A stretch of 64,000 nt of DNA from Tabrizicola sp. (lineage in GTDB: Bacteria > Pseudomonadota > Alphaproteobacteria > Rhodobacterales > Rhodobacteraceae), in assembly GCF_016792905.1 (NCBI RefSeq), contig NZ_JAEULP010000037.1:48855-112854 (forward strand). The letters run 5' to 3'. The number at the start of each line of letters is the position of its first letter. The stretch's first letter is position 1. The position numbers and the translations under genes were made by a program. Shown here one piece after another: positions 8,802 through 17,042 of the stretch. Below the pieces are notes generated by a model. It did no database searches and was not told the DNA's origin. It saw only the letters and a list, made by a program, of their open reading frames with translations.

Positions 8802-9599
8802 ATGACAACCTTCCTCACCACCCCGCAAGGTCGCCACATCGCCTATCACCAGACCCCCGGCAGAGGCCCCGGCGTGGTCTTTCTTGGCGGGTTCCGCTCG
8901 GACATGTCCGGCAGCAAGGCCCTTGCCCTGCAATCCTGGGCCGAGGCGACGGGCCGCGCGTTCCTGCGCTTCGATTATTCGGGTCATGGCGCCTCGCACG
9001 GCGCCTTCGTCGACGGCGCCATCACCGATTGGCGCGAGGATGCCGCCGCCGTCATCGACGTGCTGACCGAAGGGCCCCAGATCCTCGTCGGCTCCTCCAT
9101 GGGTGGCTGGATTGCCCTGCTCCTGGCCCGCGACATGCCCGACCGGGTTGCCGCATTCGTCGGCATCGCCGCCGCCCCCGACTTCACCGAACGGATGTGG
9201 GAGGCCGAGCTCACCCTCGCCGAACGCACCACACTCCTGGAAGAAGGGGTCTTCCTGCGCCCCTCGGACTACTCCGACGATCCCTACCCGATCACGCTCC
9301 GGCTGATCGAGGACGGGCGACAGAACCTGGTGATGCACGGCCCCCTGCCCCTGCACATGCCGGTGCGGCTTCTGCAGGGCAGCGCCGATACCGACGTGCC
9401 GCCCACTGTCGCGATCTCGCTCTTCCACCAGATCACCAGCCCCGACCTGCGGCTCACGCTGGTCAAGGACGCCGACCACCGTTTCTCGACCCCTCCCTGC
9501 CTTGCGATGATCACCGAGGCGATCGAGGATGTGACCCGCGCGCGTGAGGCACTCCCGCTGGACGAAAGCCCCGGCTTGAAGGTTTCGAACATCCGCTGA
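8802..9599 (+). CDS. Alpha/beta hydrolase
   Basis: 265 residues. It has the complete serine hydrolase triad: nucleophile elbow [12 protein letters not shown] (GxSxG), Asp in [12 protein letters not shown] and His in [10 protein letters not shown]. The oxyanion region is [11 protein letters not shown]. No signal peptide, so cytoplasmic. The substrate is unknown; the family includes esterases and palmitoyl-protein thioesterase-like (ABHD10-type) enzymes, which the '[10 protein letters not shown]' pattern recalls. It is followed by a second alpha/beta hydrolase in the same direction, 129 bases downstream, and that one has lost its nucleophile. Confidence 0.87.
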   Translation: MTTFLTTPQGRHIAYHQTPGRGPGVVFLGGFRSDMSGSKALALQSWAEATGRAFLRFDYSGHGASHGAFVDGAITDWREDAAAVIDVLTEGPQILVGSSMGGWIALLLARDMPDRVAAFVGIAAAPDFTERMWEAELTLAERTTLLEEGVFLRPSDYSDDPYPITLRLIEDGRQNLVMHGPLPLHMPVRLLQGSADTDVPPTVAISLFHQITSPDLRLTLVKDADHRFSTPPCLAMITEAIEDVTRAREALPLDESPGLKVSNIR

Positions 9600-9728
9600 T
9601 GTTGCCTTTCCGCCAGCCTGGCGGGACTCGTTCCCGGGTCCGGATTTGAATCCAGCTGCTTGTGGGCTACGCTTCCCGAAAAGACCAAGACCGCCGCTTG
9701 CAGAAATCCTGCGCCGAGGGCCCTTGTT

Positions 9729-10478
9729 GTGAACGTACTCGTGCTGAGAGACCCCGACCCTGTCGAACCCCTTGTCCTGATCCCGGGGTTCATGGCGGAT
9801 GCCCGCAGCTTCATGCCGCAACTGGCAAGGCTCGGCGCAGATCGTCCGGTGATCATCCTGTCCCCCGGCCTCGGCGACAGTCTGGAACGGATCACCGCCG
9901 ACATCGCGCCACATCTGCCCCCGCGTTTCGCCCTTGTCGCGCACGGCCTTGGCGGCAACATCGCCATCGAAATCCTGCGCAGGCGCCCCGAGGCCGTGAC
10001 CCGCGTCGCGCTGATCGCGACCGACCCGCTGCCCGAGACCCCGCAACTCGCCGCCCAGCAGGAGGCGCTGCTTGTTGCCGCGAAGACCGGCCACCTTCAG
10101 GCCTGCATGGCCGAGATGCTGCCCCTGACCGCGCTGCATGATGCCCCCTGGCGGGATGAGGTGATGGCGCTGGTCATGGACATGGCGGAAAACCTTGGTC
10201 CGATCCAGTTCCGGCGTCACTTGCGCGTGCTGCAACGGCGTCCCGACCAGCAGAAGACGCTGCGCAAGGTACATGTGCCGACGATGATCATCGCGGGCGA
10301 AAGCGATACGCTGGTCCCCCGCCGCCGCGCCGAATTCCTGGCGGCAATGATGCCGCAGGGCTGCCTGGAAATCATCCGGGAGGCTGGCCACCTGCCGCAA
10401 CTGGAACAGCCCGAGGCGGTGACGAAGGTGCTTCAGACCTTCCTCGCGGGCCGCCTGCCGACGCTGGTGCTGCGCTAG
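9729..10478 (+). CDS. Alpha/beta hydrolase fold protein lacking the nucleophile Ser
   Basis: 249 residues from GTG 9729, preceded by GAGGG at suitable spacing; a longer frame to 9660 has no such site. The fold is clear: oxyanion loop [12 protein letters not shown], acid in [11 protein letters not shown] and His in [13 protein letters not shown]. At the nucleophile elbow, where relatives have GHSMGG, the sequence reads [11 protein letters not shown], with codon GGC (Gly) at the Ser position. It may be a pseudoenzyme or use another mechanism. It converges with phaZ, ending 33 bases from its stop. No signal peptide. Confidence 0.8.
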   Translation: MNVLVLRDPDPVEPLVLIPGFMADARSFMPQLARLGADRPVIILSPGLGDSLERITADIAPHLPPRFALVAHGLGGNIAIEILRRRPEAVTRVALIATDPLPETPQLAAQQEALLVAAKTGHLQACMAEMLPLTALHDAPWRDEVMALVMDMAENLGPIQFRRHLRVLQRRPDQQKTLRKVHVPTMIIAGESDTLVPRRRAEFLAAMMPQGCLEIIREAGHLPQLEQPEAVTKVLQTFLAGRLPTLVLR

Positions 10479-10511
10479 CGTCTGCCCCTGAAACGATGCA
10501 ACGCCGCGGCC

Positions 10512-11780
10512 TTATTGCGCCGCGGCCAGCGTGATTTTCGCCTTGGGCTTGCCCGCGGCCTTGTCGATGAAGTTCAGCACCAGCGGGCGGATGTTCAGCC
10601 GCCAGCTCTTGCCCGCGAAGATGCCGTAGTGGCCGGCACCCGGTTCCAGGTGGTGTCCCTTCTTGTCCTCGGAAAGCCCGGTCAAGAGTTTCAGCGCCGC
10701 AACGCATTGGCCCGGCGCGGAAATGTCGTCGTTCGCGCCTTCGACCGTCATGACCGAAACCCTGGTGATCGCGCCCATGTCGACCTTGCGGCCGGCCACC
10801 ACGAACTCGTTCCGGGCAATCTCGCGGTTCTTGAAGATGCGCTCGACGGTCGACAGGTAGAATTCCGCCGTCATGTCCATCACGGCCAGGTATTCGTCAT
10901 AGAATCGGTTGTGCGCGTCATGGTCCGAGGCCTCGCCCCGCGCGGCGCGCAGGATCTGCTCGGAAAACGCCTTGCCGTGCCGTTCGGCGTTCATCGCCAT
11001 GAAGCTTTGCAGCTGCAACAGCCCCGGATAGACCAGCCGCCCCGCGCCCTTGTACTTGTAGCCGACGCGCTGGATCGCGATGTGTTCCAGCTGGCCCATG
11101 GTGATCCGGCGGCCGAAATCGGTGACTTCCGTTGCCGCGGCATCAGGATCGACCGGCCCGCCGATCAGCACCAGCGACTGCGGCTGCGCCTCGGGGTGTT
11201 CGGCGGCCAGATAGGCTGTCGCGGCCAGCGTCAGCGGCGCGGGCTGGCAGATCGCGATGACATGCGTGTCCGGCCCCAGCGCCTTCATGAATTCGGCAAG
11301 ATAAAGCGTGTAGTCCTCGATGTCGAACTTGCCCGCCGAAACCGGTATATCCCGCGCATTGTGCCAATCCGTCACGAAAACATCGGCATCGGGCAGCAGC
11401 GAGGCGACGGTGGACCGCAAAAGCGTGGCATAGTGACCCGACATTGGCGCCACCAGCAGAACCTTCCGCGCCATGGGCGAGCGACGGCGGACGAAGAATT
11501 GCACCAGGTTGCCGAACGGCTTCTCGACAATGTTCTTGATGTCGACCAGGTGATCCTGCCCGTCCGGCCCGACGATCGAGCGGATGCCCCAGTCGGGCTT
11601 TGCGACCATCCGGCTGAAGGTGCGTTCGGTGACTTCGCCCCAGGCCGCCATCAGCGGCAGCACCGGGTTCATCGACATGGCGAAGGCAGGATAACTCGCA
11701 AAGGCCCTGGCCGAGGCGCCCAACCACTCATTCGTGTTGCGGGCGCTTTCCATCAGGTCGTAGGTGAACATATACTTCAT
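10512..11780 (-). CDS. phaZ: Intracellular poly(3-hydroxyalkanoate) depolymerase
   Basis: 422 residues from ATG 11780 (MKYMFTYDLMESARNTNEW), the classical start of intracellular PhaZ; the longer frame to 11855 adds unrelated residues. PhaZ hydrolyses stored PHB inside granules. Visible are the presumed Cys nucleophile in VIAICQPAPLTLAA, matching the Cys of the Ralstonia-type enzyme, an acidic region VEGANDDISAPGQC and the His in EPGAGHYGIFAG. No signal peptide, consistent with granule location. It is transcribed away from phaC, sharing a 96-base promoter region that carries a palindrome at 11834-11852. Confidence 0.94.
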   Translation of the reverse strand: MKYMFTYDLMESARNTNEWLGASARAFASYPAFAMSMNPVLPLMAAWGEVTERTFSRMVAKPDWGIRSIVGPDGQDHLVDIKNIVEKPFGNLVQFFVRRRSPMARKVLLVAPMSGHYATLLRSTVASLLPDADVFVTDWHNARDIPVSAGKFDIEDYTLYLAEFMKALGPDTHVIAICQPAPLTLAATAYLAAEHPEAQPQSLVLIGGPVDPDAAATEVTDFGRRITMGQLEHIAIQRVGYKYKGAGRLVYPGLLQLQSFMAMNAERHGKAFSEQILRAARGEASDHDAHNRFYDEYLAVMDMTAEFYLSTVERIFKNREIARNEFVVAGRKVDMGAITRVSVMTVEGANDDISAPGQCVAALKLLTGLSEDKKGHHLEPGAGHYGIFAGKSWRLNIRPLVLNFIDKAAGKPKAKITLAAAQ

Positions 11781-11833
11781 CACGTCTCCTTGCCCCCGGC
11801 GGGCCGATGTCGCATGGCGGGGTACGGGACGCA

Positions 11834-11852
11834 CCGCTATGCTGCATAGCGG
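11834..11852. promoter_or_regulatory. Palindrome in the phaZ-phaC divergent region
   Basis: CCGCTATGCTGCATAGCGG is a perfect 8-bp inverted repeat with a 3-base centre, 24 bases before the phaC start codon. It contains TGCTGCA, related to the half-sites seen at the PhaR operators of phaP, so it may be an operator for PhaR or another factor; as RNA it would form a hairpin in the phaC leader. Confidence 0.45.
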
Positions 11853-11876
11853 CAACGATAGGGGGGAATGGTTAGC

Positions 11877-13667
11877 ATGACAACAGAAGACAGGGCCCCC
11901 GATACCAAAGAACGAGTTGACCGGCTGAACGCCAACCTCGCAAAGGTCGAGGAACTGTCAAAGCGGCTGACCGCAGCCCTGACCCATCGCCGCCAGGTCG
12001 ACCCCTCGCTGCATGGGCCCGCGCCCGACGTCTACATGAAGGCCGCCGCCGCCTATTTCGCCGAGATGGTCTCGAACCCCGCCCGCGTGGTCGAGCATCA
12101 GGTGAGCTACTGGGGCAAGACCCTGAAGCATTATGTCGAGGCGCAACAGACGCTTGCCAAGGGCGAATTCAAGGCGCCCCCCGACCCGAACCCCAAGGAC
12201 CGCCGCTTCCAGAACCCCCTGTGGGAAACGCATCCCTTCTTCAACTACCTCAAGCAGCAGTACCAGATGAACTCCGACGCGATCACCACCGCGGTCGGCG
12301 ACATGGAGACGCTTGCCCCCGAAGACCGCCGCCGGGTGGAGTATTTCACGAAACAGATTGTCGACATGTTCAGCCCGACCAATTTCCTGGGGACCAACCC
12401 CGAGGCGCTGGAAAAGGCGGTCGAGACCGATGGTGAGAGCCTGGTTCAGGGGCTTGAGAACCTGGTCCGCGACATCGAGAGCAATCACGGCGACCTTCTG
12501 GTCACGCTTGCCGACAAGGAAGCCTTCCACGTCGGCCAGAACATCGCCACTACCCCCGGCGAAGTGGTCTACCGCAACCGCATGCTGGAGCTGATCCAGT
12601 ACACCCCCACCACCGAGACGGTCCACAAGACGCCGCTCCTGATCTTCCCGCCCTGGATCAACAAGTTCTACGTCATGGACCTCAAGCCCGCGAATTCGCT
12701 GATCAAGTGGATCGTCGACCAGGGCTTCACCCTCTTCGTCGTCTCCTGGGTCAACCCCGATGCGTCCTACGCCGGGACCAGCCTTGACGACTACATCCGC
12801 GACGGCTTCCTGCGCGCCATGGCCGAGACCCGGCGGATCACCGGCGAGAAGCAGATCAACGCCGTCGGCTACTGCATCGCGGGTACCACGCTGGGCCTGA
12901 CGCTTGCGCATCTGCAGAAAGCGGGCGACGAGACGGTAAAGACCGCCACCTTCTTCACCACCCTCACCGATTTCTCCGATCCCGGCGAAGTCGGCGTCTT
13001 CCTCAACGACGATTTCGTCGACGGCATCGAACGCCAGACCGAACGCGACGGCATCCTGTCGCGCTTCTTCATGAGCCGCACCTTCAGCTTCCTGCGCTCG
13101 AACGACCTGATCTACACCCCCGCCATCAAGTCCTACATGCTGGGCGAGGCACCCCCGGCCTTCGACCTTCTTTACTGGAACGGCGACGGCACCAACCTGC
13201 CCGCGACCATGGCCGTCCAGTACCTGCGCGGCCTCTGCCAGGGCGACGGTTTCGCCAAGGGCGAATTCAAGGTCTTCGGCCATCCCGTCCACCTCTCCGA
13301 TGTGAAACTCCCCGTCTGCGCCATCGCCTGCGAGACCGACCACATCGCCCACTGGAAGGGCTCGTTCAACGGCATCAAGCAGATGGGATCGAAGGACAAG
13401 ACCTTCCTCCTTTCCCAGTCCGGCCACATCGCCGGGATCATCAACCCGCCCTCCAAGGACAAGTACGGCCACTACACCAACGATGCCCCCGTCGCCGGTG
13501 AACCCGAGGCCTGGCTCAAGTCCGCAACCTTCCAGAAGGGCAGCTGGTGGCCGCGCTGGGGCGCGTGGCTGGCCGGCAATTCCGGCCCGATGATCCCCGC
13601 GCGGAAACCCGCCGATTCGCTGGCTCCGGCCCCCGGCACCTACGTCACCGCCACGCCCGGCCCCTGA
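11877..13667 (+). CDS. phaC: Class I poly(R)-hydroxyalkanoic acid synthase
   Basis: 596 residues from ATG 11877, which is better spaced from the GATAGGGGGGA upstream than the ATG at 11868 (three residues longer). PhaC polymerises 3-hydroxyacyl-CoA into PHA at granule surfaces. The N-terminal PhaC_N region spans about 1-270; the alpha/beta core carries the lipase-like box GYCIAGTTLG with the catalytic Cys, Asp in ACETDHIAHWKG and His in SQSGHIAGIINPP. Length and motifs indicate class I (short-chain monomers), a single subunit without PhaE or PhaR-subunit partners. Neighbours phaZ, phaP and phaR complete the granule cycle. Confidence 0.96.
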   Translation: MTTEDRAPDTKERVDRLNANLAKVEELSKRLTAALTHRRQVDPSLHGPAPDVYMKAAAAYFAEMVSNPARVVEHQVSYWGKTLKHYVEAQQTLAKGEFKAPPDPNPKDRRFQNPLWETHPFFNYLKQQYQMNSDAITTAVGDMETLAPEDRRRVEYFTKQIVDMFSPTNFLGTNPEALEKAVETDGESLVQGLENLVRDIESNHGDLLVTLADKEAFHVGQNIATTPGEVVYRNRMLELIQYTPTTETVHKTPLLIFPPWINKFYVMDLKPANSLIKWIVDQGFTLFVVSWVNPDASYAGTSLDDYIRDGFLRAMAETRRITGEKQINAVGYCIAGTTLGLTLAHLQKAGDETVKTATFFTTLTDFSDPGEVGVFLNDDFVDGIERQTERDGILSRFFMSRTFSFLRSNDLIYTPAIKSYMLGEAPPAFDLLYWNGDGTNLPATMAVQYLRGLCQGDGFAKGEFKVFGHPVHLSDVKLPVCAIACETDHIAHWKGSFNGIKQMGSKDKTFLLSQSGHIAGIINPPSKDKYGHYTNDAPVAGEPEAWLKSATFQKGSWWPRWGAWLAGNSGPMIPARKPADSLAPAPGTYVTATPGP

Positions 13668-13714
13668 CTTTCCCCGCCTTTCCGCAGGGTTATCCGGTGC
13701 AACTCCGGGTATTG

Positions 13715-13725
13715 CTGCAATGCAG
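13715..13725. promoter_or_regulatory. PhaR-type operator upstream of phaP (distal site)
   Basis: CTGCAATGCAG is an exact match to the CTGC-N3-GCAG site known for PhaR of Paracoccus denitrificans. It lies 27 bases upstream of the second identical-type site and just before the -35 element, so both sites together bracket the promoter. Confidence 0.75.
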
Positions 13726-13733
13726 AAAAAGAC

Positions 13734-13762
13734 TTGAAATGCTGCACCGCAGCACGTATATG
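13734..13762 (+). promoter_or_regulatory. phaP promoter with PhaR operator in the spacer
   Basis: TTGAAA (13734-13739), a 17-base spacer and TATATG (13757-13762) form a good sigma-70 promoter. The spacer contains CTGCACCGCAG (13742-13752), a second CTGC-N3-GCAG PhaR site, so bound repressor would block RNA polymerase. The predicted start of transcription is about 50 bases before the phaP ATG. Confidence 0.75.
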
Positions 13763-13817
13763 TTGCTCATGAAAACGGGCCGCCTCCTCCCCCCTCCCCG
13801 GCCCACAGGAGAGTGAC

Positions 13818-14267
13818 ATGACCAAGACCCCGGACTTCACCAAAGTCGTGCAGGACATGATGGCTTCGTTCCCGGTCGACGCTTCGGCGTTCCAGAACGC
13901 GTTCAAGACCCAGGCTGCCTTCGCCGAGAAATTCTCGAAAGTGGCGATCGAAGCCGCCGAGAAATCGACCGAAATCTCGGCCAAATGGACCAAGGACACC
14001 CTGGCCAAGGTCGCCGACATCGCCAAGGCGAAATCGGAGCCGGCCGACTACTCGAAATCCGTGACCGATTTCGCGTCGGCCGCTGCCGAGATGGCTGCCG
14101 AAAACCTGGCCGCCTTCGCCGAAGTCGCCAAGAAAGTGCAGATGGAAACCGTCGAGCTGATGCTGGCCGCGGGCAAGGACATCTCGGAAGATGCCACCGC
14201 CGCCGTCAAGAAAGCCACCGCGGAAGTGACCTCGGTCGCCAAGAAAGCCGCTGCGGCTGCGAAGTAA
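13818..14267 (+). CDS. phaP: Phasin
   Basis: 149 residues, Ala/Lys-rich, almost wholly alpha-helical with amphipathic heptads (for example FAEKFSKVAIEAAEKSTEI and FAEVAKKVQMETVELMLAAG), as expected for a phasin_2 protein that coats PHA granules. CAGGAGAGTGAC directly precedes the ATG. Two PhaR operators and a strong promoter stand upstream and a strong terminator follows, so it is an independently regulated, probably highly expressed gene. The C-terminal KKAAAAAK tail is typical of alphaproteobacterial phasins. Confidence 0.94.
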   Translation: MTKTPDFTKVVQDMMASFPVDASAFQNAFKTQAAFAEKFSKVAIEAAEKSTEISAKWTKDTLAKVADIAKAKSEPADYSKSVTDFASAAAEMAAENLAAFAEVAKKVQMETVELMLAAGKDISEDATAAVKKATAEVTSVAKKAAAAAK

Positions 14268-14302
14268 TTCGTAACGAGTTCAGCGTCCCCCAAGGCGCAA
14301 GA

Positions 14303-14338
14303 AAGGCCCGGAGGCAACTCCGGGCCTTGTTCTTTTTC
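14303..14338 (+). terminator. Rho-independent terminator of phaP
   Basis: An 11-bp perfect stem AAGGCCCGGAG / CTCCGGGCCTT with a GCAA tetraloop is followed by GTTCTTTTTC. It lies 36 bases after the phaP stop codon. Confidence 0.92.
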
Positions 14339-14384
14339 CGGCCCTCCCGCACCCTTCCCGGGTCGCATCGACCGGAGTGGCCCA

Positions 14385-15032
14385 ATGACCGACCCCCTCA
14401 CCATCTGGACCTATGACTGGGTGCCGCAGGGCCCGCGCGGCCATGTCCGTGATCTCCGCCTCCGCTGGGCCTGCGAAGAGGCGGGCCTGCCCTACTCCGT
14501 CGCTTCCATCCGCTTCGAGGACCGCACCGGCCCCGACCACCTCGCCCGCCAGCCCTTCGCGCAGGTCCCCGCATTGCAAGACGGCGAGATTCGGCTGTTC
14601 GAAAGCGGCGCCTGCCTCCTGCATCTGGCGGAAAAGTCCGAAACCCTGATGCCTCGCGACGCGAAAGGCCGGGCCGAAACCCTGGAATGGGTCATCGCAG
14701 GGCTTAACTCCATCGAGATGGTCACGGTCCCCTGGTGGTTCATCGGCCTCTCCAGCCCGTCGGAAAACCCGCTCGAAGGCTGGCTCGCCTCGCGCCTGTC
14801 CCGGCTGGACGCGGTCCTCGCCAGCCGCGACTGGCTCGCCGCCGGGCGCTTCACCGTGGCGGACCTGCTGATGGCCGACATCCTGCGGGTGAAGAAACTC
14901 CGCGCCGCCCTCGGCCCCTACCCAGCCCTTGCAGCCTACACCGAGCGCACCCTCGCCCGCCCCGCCTTCCGGAAGGCGCATCAGGACCAGCTCGACCACT
15001 TCGCCGCCGCCGATGCCGCACGGGCAAACTGA
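14385..15032 (+). CDS. Glutathione S-transferase family protein
   Basis: 215 residues, usual for a cytosolic GST. The thioredoxin-like N-terminal half (1-85) has the glutathione-binding beta3-beta4 piece FAQVPALQDGEIRLFESGAC, with cis-Pro and the Glu-Ser pair; the all-helical domain has the conserved N-capping box in AAGRFTVADLLMADIL. The first strand, WTYDWVPQGPRGHVRDLRLR, lacks a clear catalytic Ser/Cys/Tyr at the usual place, so the class is not assignable. It lies between phaP and phaR, but no direct role in PHA metabolism is known. Substrate unknown. Confidence 0.88.
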   Translation: MTDPLTIWTYDWVPQGPRGHVRDLRLRWACEEAGLPYSVASIRFEDRTGPDHLARQPFAQVPALQDGEIRLFESGACLLHLAEKSETLMPRDAKGRAETLEWVIAGLNSIEMVTVPWWFIGLSSPSENPLEGWLASRLSRLDAVLASRDWLAAGRFTVADLLMADILRVKKLRAALGPYPALAAYTERTLARPAFRKAHQDQLDHFAAADAARAN

Positions 15033-15110
15033 CGCGCAGCCAAGGCTTTCTTTTTGCAGGCTCCTCCCCTAAGCTTCTCTGCAAGCGCGAAAGTCCCGGG
15101 GGAGGGAACC

Positions 15111-15662
15111 ATGGCCGACACCGACAAGCCGCTTCTGATCAAGCGCTACGCCAGCCGCCGCCTCTACAACACCGAAACCTCGGATTACGTCACCCTGGAA
15201 GACATCGCCGGCTTCATCCGCCAGGGCCGCGAGGTGCAGATCGTCGACCTGAAAACCGGGGACGACCTGACGCGCCAATATCTCCTCCAGATCGTCGCCG
15301 AACACGAATCCAAGGGCGAAAGCGTCCTGCCCGTCGACGTGCTGACCGACCTTGTCCGCAGCTATGCCACCGGCATGCAGGCGGTGATGCCGCAGTTCCT
15401 TGCTTCCTCGTTCGAAATGCTGCGCGACAGCCAGGCCAAGATGGTGGAAAACCTCGCCGCCTTCCCGAACCCGCTTGCCGCCGTCCCGGGCTTCGACGCG
15501 CTCCGCAAGCAGCAGGAGGCCTTCCTGAAGACGATGATGGGTGGCATGCCCGGCTGGGGCGGCTCCGGCCCGGCGAAAGAGGAGGACGCCTCGTCCGCCG
15601 ACGACATTGCCGACATCAAGAAGCAACTGGCCGAGTTGCAGAAGAAGCTTTCCAAGCTCTAG
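15111..15662 (+). CDS. phaR: Polyhydroxyalkanoate synthesis repressor PhaR
   Basis: 183 residues from ATG 15111 with GGGGGAGGGAACC upstream. PhaR represses phaP (and itself) and releases DNA when it binds nascent PHA. The DNA-binding domain is at the N-terminus, with the family signature KRYASRRLYNTETSDYVTLE, then the PHB-binding accumulation-regulator region to about residue 110; the C-terminus is a coiled coil (DIKKQLAELQKKLSKL). TTGCAG and CTGCAA, 31 bases apart end to end at 15054-15084, could be autoregulatory half-sites, but they are not perfect CTGC-N3-GCAG operators. Confidence 0.95.
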   Translation: MADTDKPLLIKRYASRRLYNTETSDYVTLEDIAGFIRQGREVQIVDLKTGDDLTRQYLLQIVAEHESKGESVLPVDVLTDLVRSYATGMQAVMPQFLASSFEMLRDSQAKMVENLAAFPNPLAAVPGFDALRKQQEAFLKTMMGGMPGWGGSGPAKEEDASSADDIADIKKQLAELQKKLSKL

Positions 15663-15776
15663 GCCCCCGGGTGCGGCGCGTCTCCCCTGAAAACCCCGCC
15701 CCGGGCCTGACCCGGGGCCTCGCCCTGCCACCCCGCGCAGCACCGGGCGCACGCGCCCCCCGCAGGTCCTGACCCG

Positions 15777-16724
15777 ATGGCCGAGCCCGAAGGCCGCGTC
15801 ACGCTCTGGGGGATCGAGGTCTTCGTCGCCGCCGCCGAGGAAGGCTCGATCTCCGCCGCCGCCCGGCGCCTCGGCGTCAGCCCCTCCGCCGTCAGCCAGC
15901 AACTTGCCGGGCTTGAAGCAGCCCTCGGTGCCGTGCTCCTCGACCGTTCCGGCCGCCCGGTGCAGGTGACGCCTGCGGGCGCCATGTTCCGTCGCCACGC
16001 CCAGACCATCCTGAACGCCGCCTCCGAAGCCCGCGCCGAACTGGCGATGGCCGACCTCTCCGGCATGACCACCCTCCGCCTCGGCGTGATCGAGGATTTC
16101 GACAGCGACGTCACGCCCCGGCTGCTCTCCACCCTTGCCCGCGACCTGAAAGGGTGCCGCTTTCTCCTCGAAACCGGCGCCAGCCACCGGCTGATGGACC
16201 AGCTCGAAGCCCGCGCCCTCGACATCGTCATTGCCGCCGATTCAGGCACCGACTCCGCCCCCGAAGACTGGCGCGAGGTGCATCCGATCCTCTCGGAACC
16301 CTTTGTCGCCGTCGCGCCCCCGGGGCAAAGCATCAACGACCTGCCCCTGATCCAGTACACCGCCCGGCACCTGATGGGTCGCCAGATTGCCGCCCACCTC
16401 GCGCGGCACGGGTTGAAGCCCGCGCATCGCTTTGAACTCGACAGCTACGCGGCGATCCTCGCCATGGTCGCGGGCGGCGAAGGCTGGACCATCCTCACCC
16501 CCCTCGCGCTCCACCAGGCCCGCGCCTTCCGCGCCAAGGTCGAGGTCCGTCCCCTGCCCTTCCCCGCGCTCTCGCGCACCCTGTCGCTTTCCGCCCGCGC
16601 CGGCATCCTGCACGGCGTCCCCGCCCAGATCGCCCAGCACCTGAAACCCCTCATCGCCGAGGTCGTGATCGCGCCGGCCCTCGCCGCCACCCCCTGGCTC
16701 GCCCCCGCGCTGCGCGTATTCTGA
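15777..16724 (+). CDS. LysR family transcriptional regulator
   Basis: 315 residues. The N-terminal winged helix-turn-helix is clear: FVAAAEEGSISAAARRLGVS followed by PSAVSQQLAGLEAALG. The C-terminal effector domain (about 95-300) begins at TLRLGVIEDFDSDVTPRLL. The target cannot be identified: the next gene is convergent and no divergent partner exists, since phaR is upstream in the same direction 114 bases away. The effector is unknown. The start is the ATG at 15777; no strong ribosome-binding site is seen near it. Confidence 0.9.
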   Translation: MAEPEGRVTLWGIEVFVAAAEEGSISAAARRLGVSPSAVSQQLAGLEAALGAVLLDRSGRPVQVTPAGAMFRRHAQTILNAASEARAELAMADLSGMTTLRLGVIEDFDSDVTPRLLSTLARDLKGCRFLLETGASHRLMDQLEARALDIVIAADSGTDSAPEDWREVHPILSEPFVAVAPPGQSINDLPLIQYTARHLMGRQIAAHLARHGLKPAHRFELDSYAAILAMVAGGEGWTILTPLALHQARAFRAKVEVRPLPFPALSRTLSLSARAGILHGVPAQIAQHLKPLIAEVVIAPALAATPWLAPALRVF

Positions 16725-17042
16725 CGAGGCTCCGCGCGCGCATCCCACACGCGCACCCTGCCTTTCATCTTTGCCCCAAATATCCCCACCGGAGCCAGCA
16801 CCGATTGCGCCCCGCACAGCCTTTCATACTGGCGCAAATATCCCCGCCGGAGGCTCCGGCAGCGGGGCAGGACGCAACACCGGCCCTGTCCGCACGGCAG
16901 CTGCGCCAGGCGCCTCCCCTCCCCCTCCGTGGGGAGGGGCCGGGGGTGGGGGGCGCCCGACCAAAATCCTGACATTTCCCCAACGAAAAACGTCAACCCA
17001 TTGATTTCAATTCAGTCCGAAAACTTGTCCACCGTGGAAAGC
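16725..17042. repeat. Repeat-filled gap between convergent genes
   Basis: No gene is visible in these 318 bases. They hold a degenerate dispersed repeat (16761-16796), a perfect copy of the 35-bp repeat (16820-16854), a spacer, then GCCAGGCGCCTCCCCT and a hairpin CCCCTCCCC / GGGGAGGGG (16916-16939) followed by GCCGGGGGTGGGGGGC. The same order of repeat, spacer and hairpin recurs between soxB and soxD. A weak copy of the TGTCCAC palindrome (17026-17040, one mismatch) is next to the aminotransferase stop codon. Confidence 0.85.

Noticed and set aside
7455-9599. A 714-codon plus-strand frame across thrS and the first hydrolase
   Set aside because: The hydrolase starts at 8802 with a sensible N-terminus; the first 449 codons are a mirror of thrS.
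6693-10400. A single open frame of 1,235 codons over and beyond thrS on the minus strand
   Set aside because: Only the part up to 8639 matches ThrRS; the rest is antisense to two hydrolase genes and reflects lack of stop codons in GC-rich DNA.
10500-10530. Possible terminator at the phaZ/hydrolase junction (GCCGCGGCC copies)
   Set aside because: The repeats are largely direct and self-palindromic, without a T-tract, and part lies inside phaZ.
11958-13472. A 504-codon minus-strand frame opposite phaC
   Set aside because: No recognisable domain and low-complexity composition; phaC on the other strand has all catalytic motifs.
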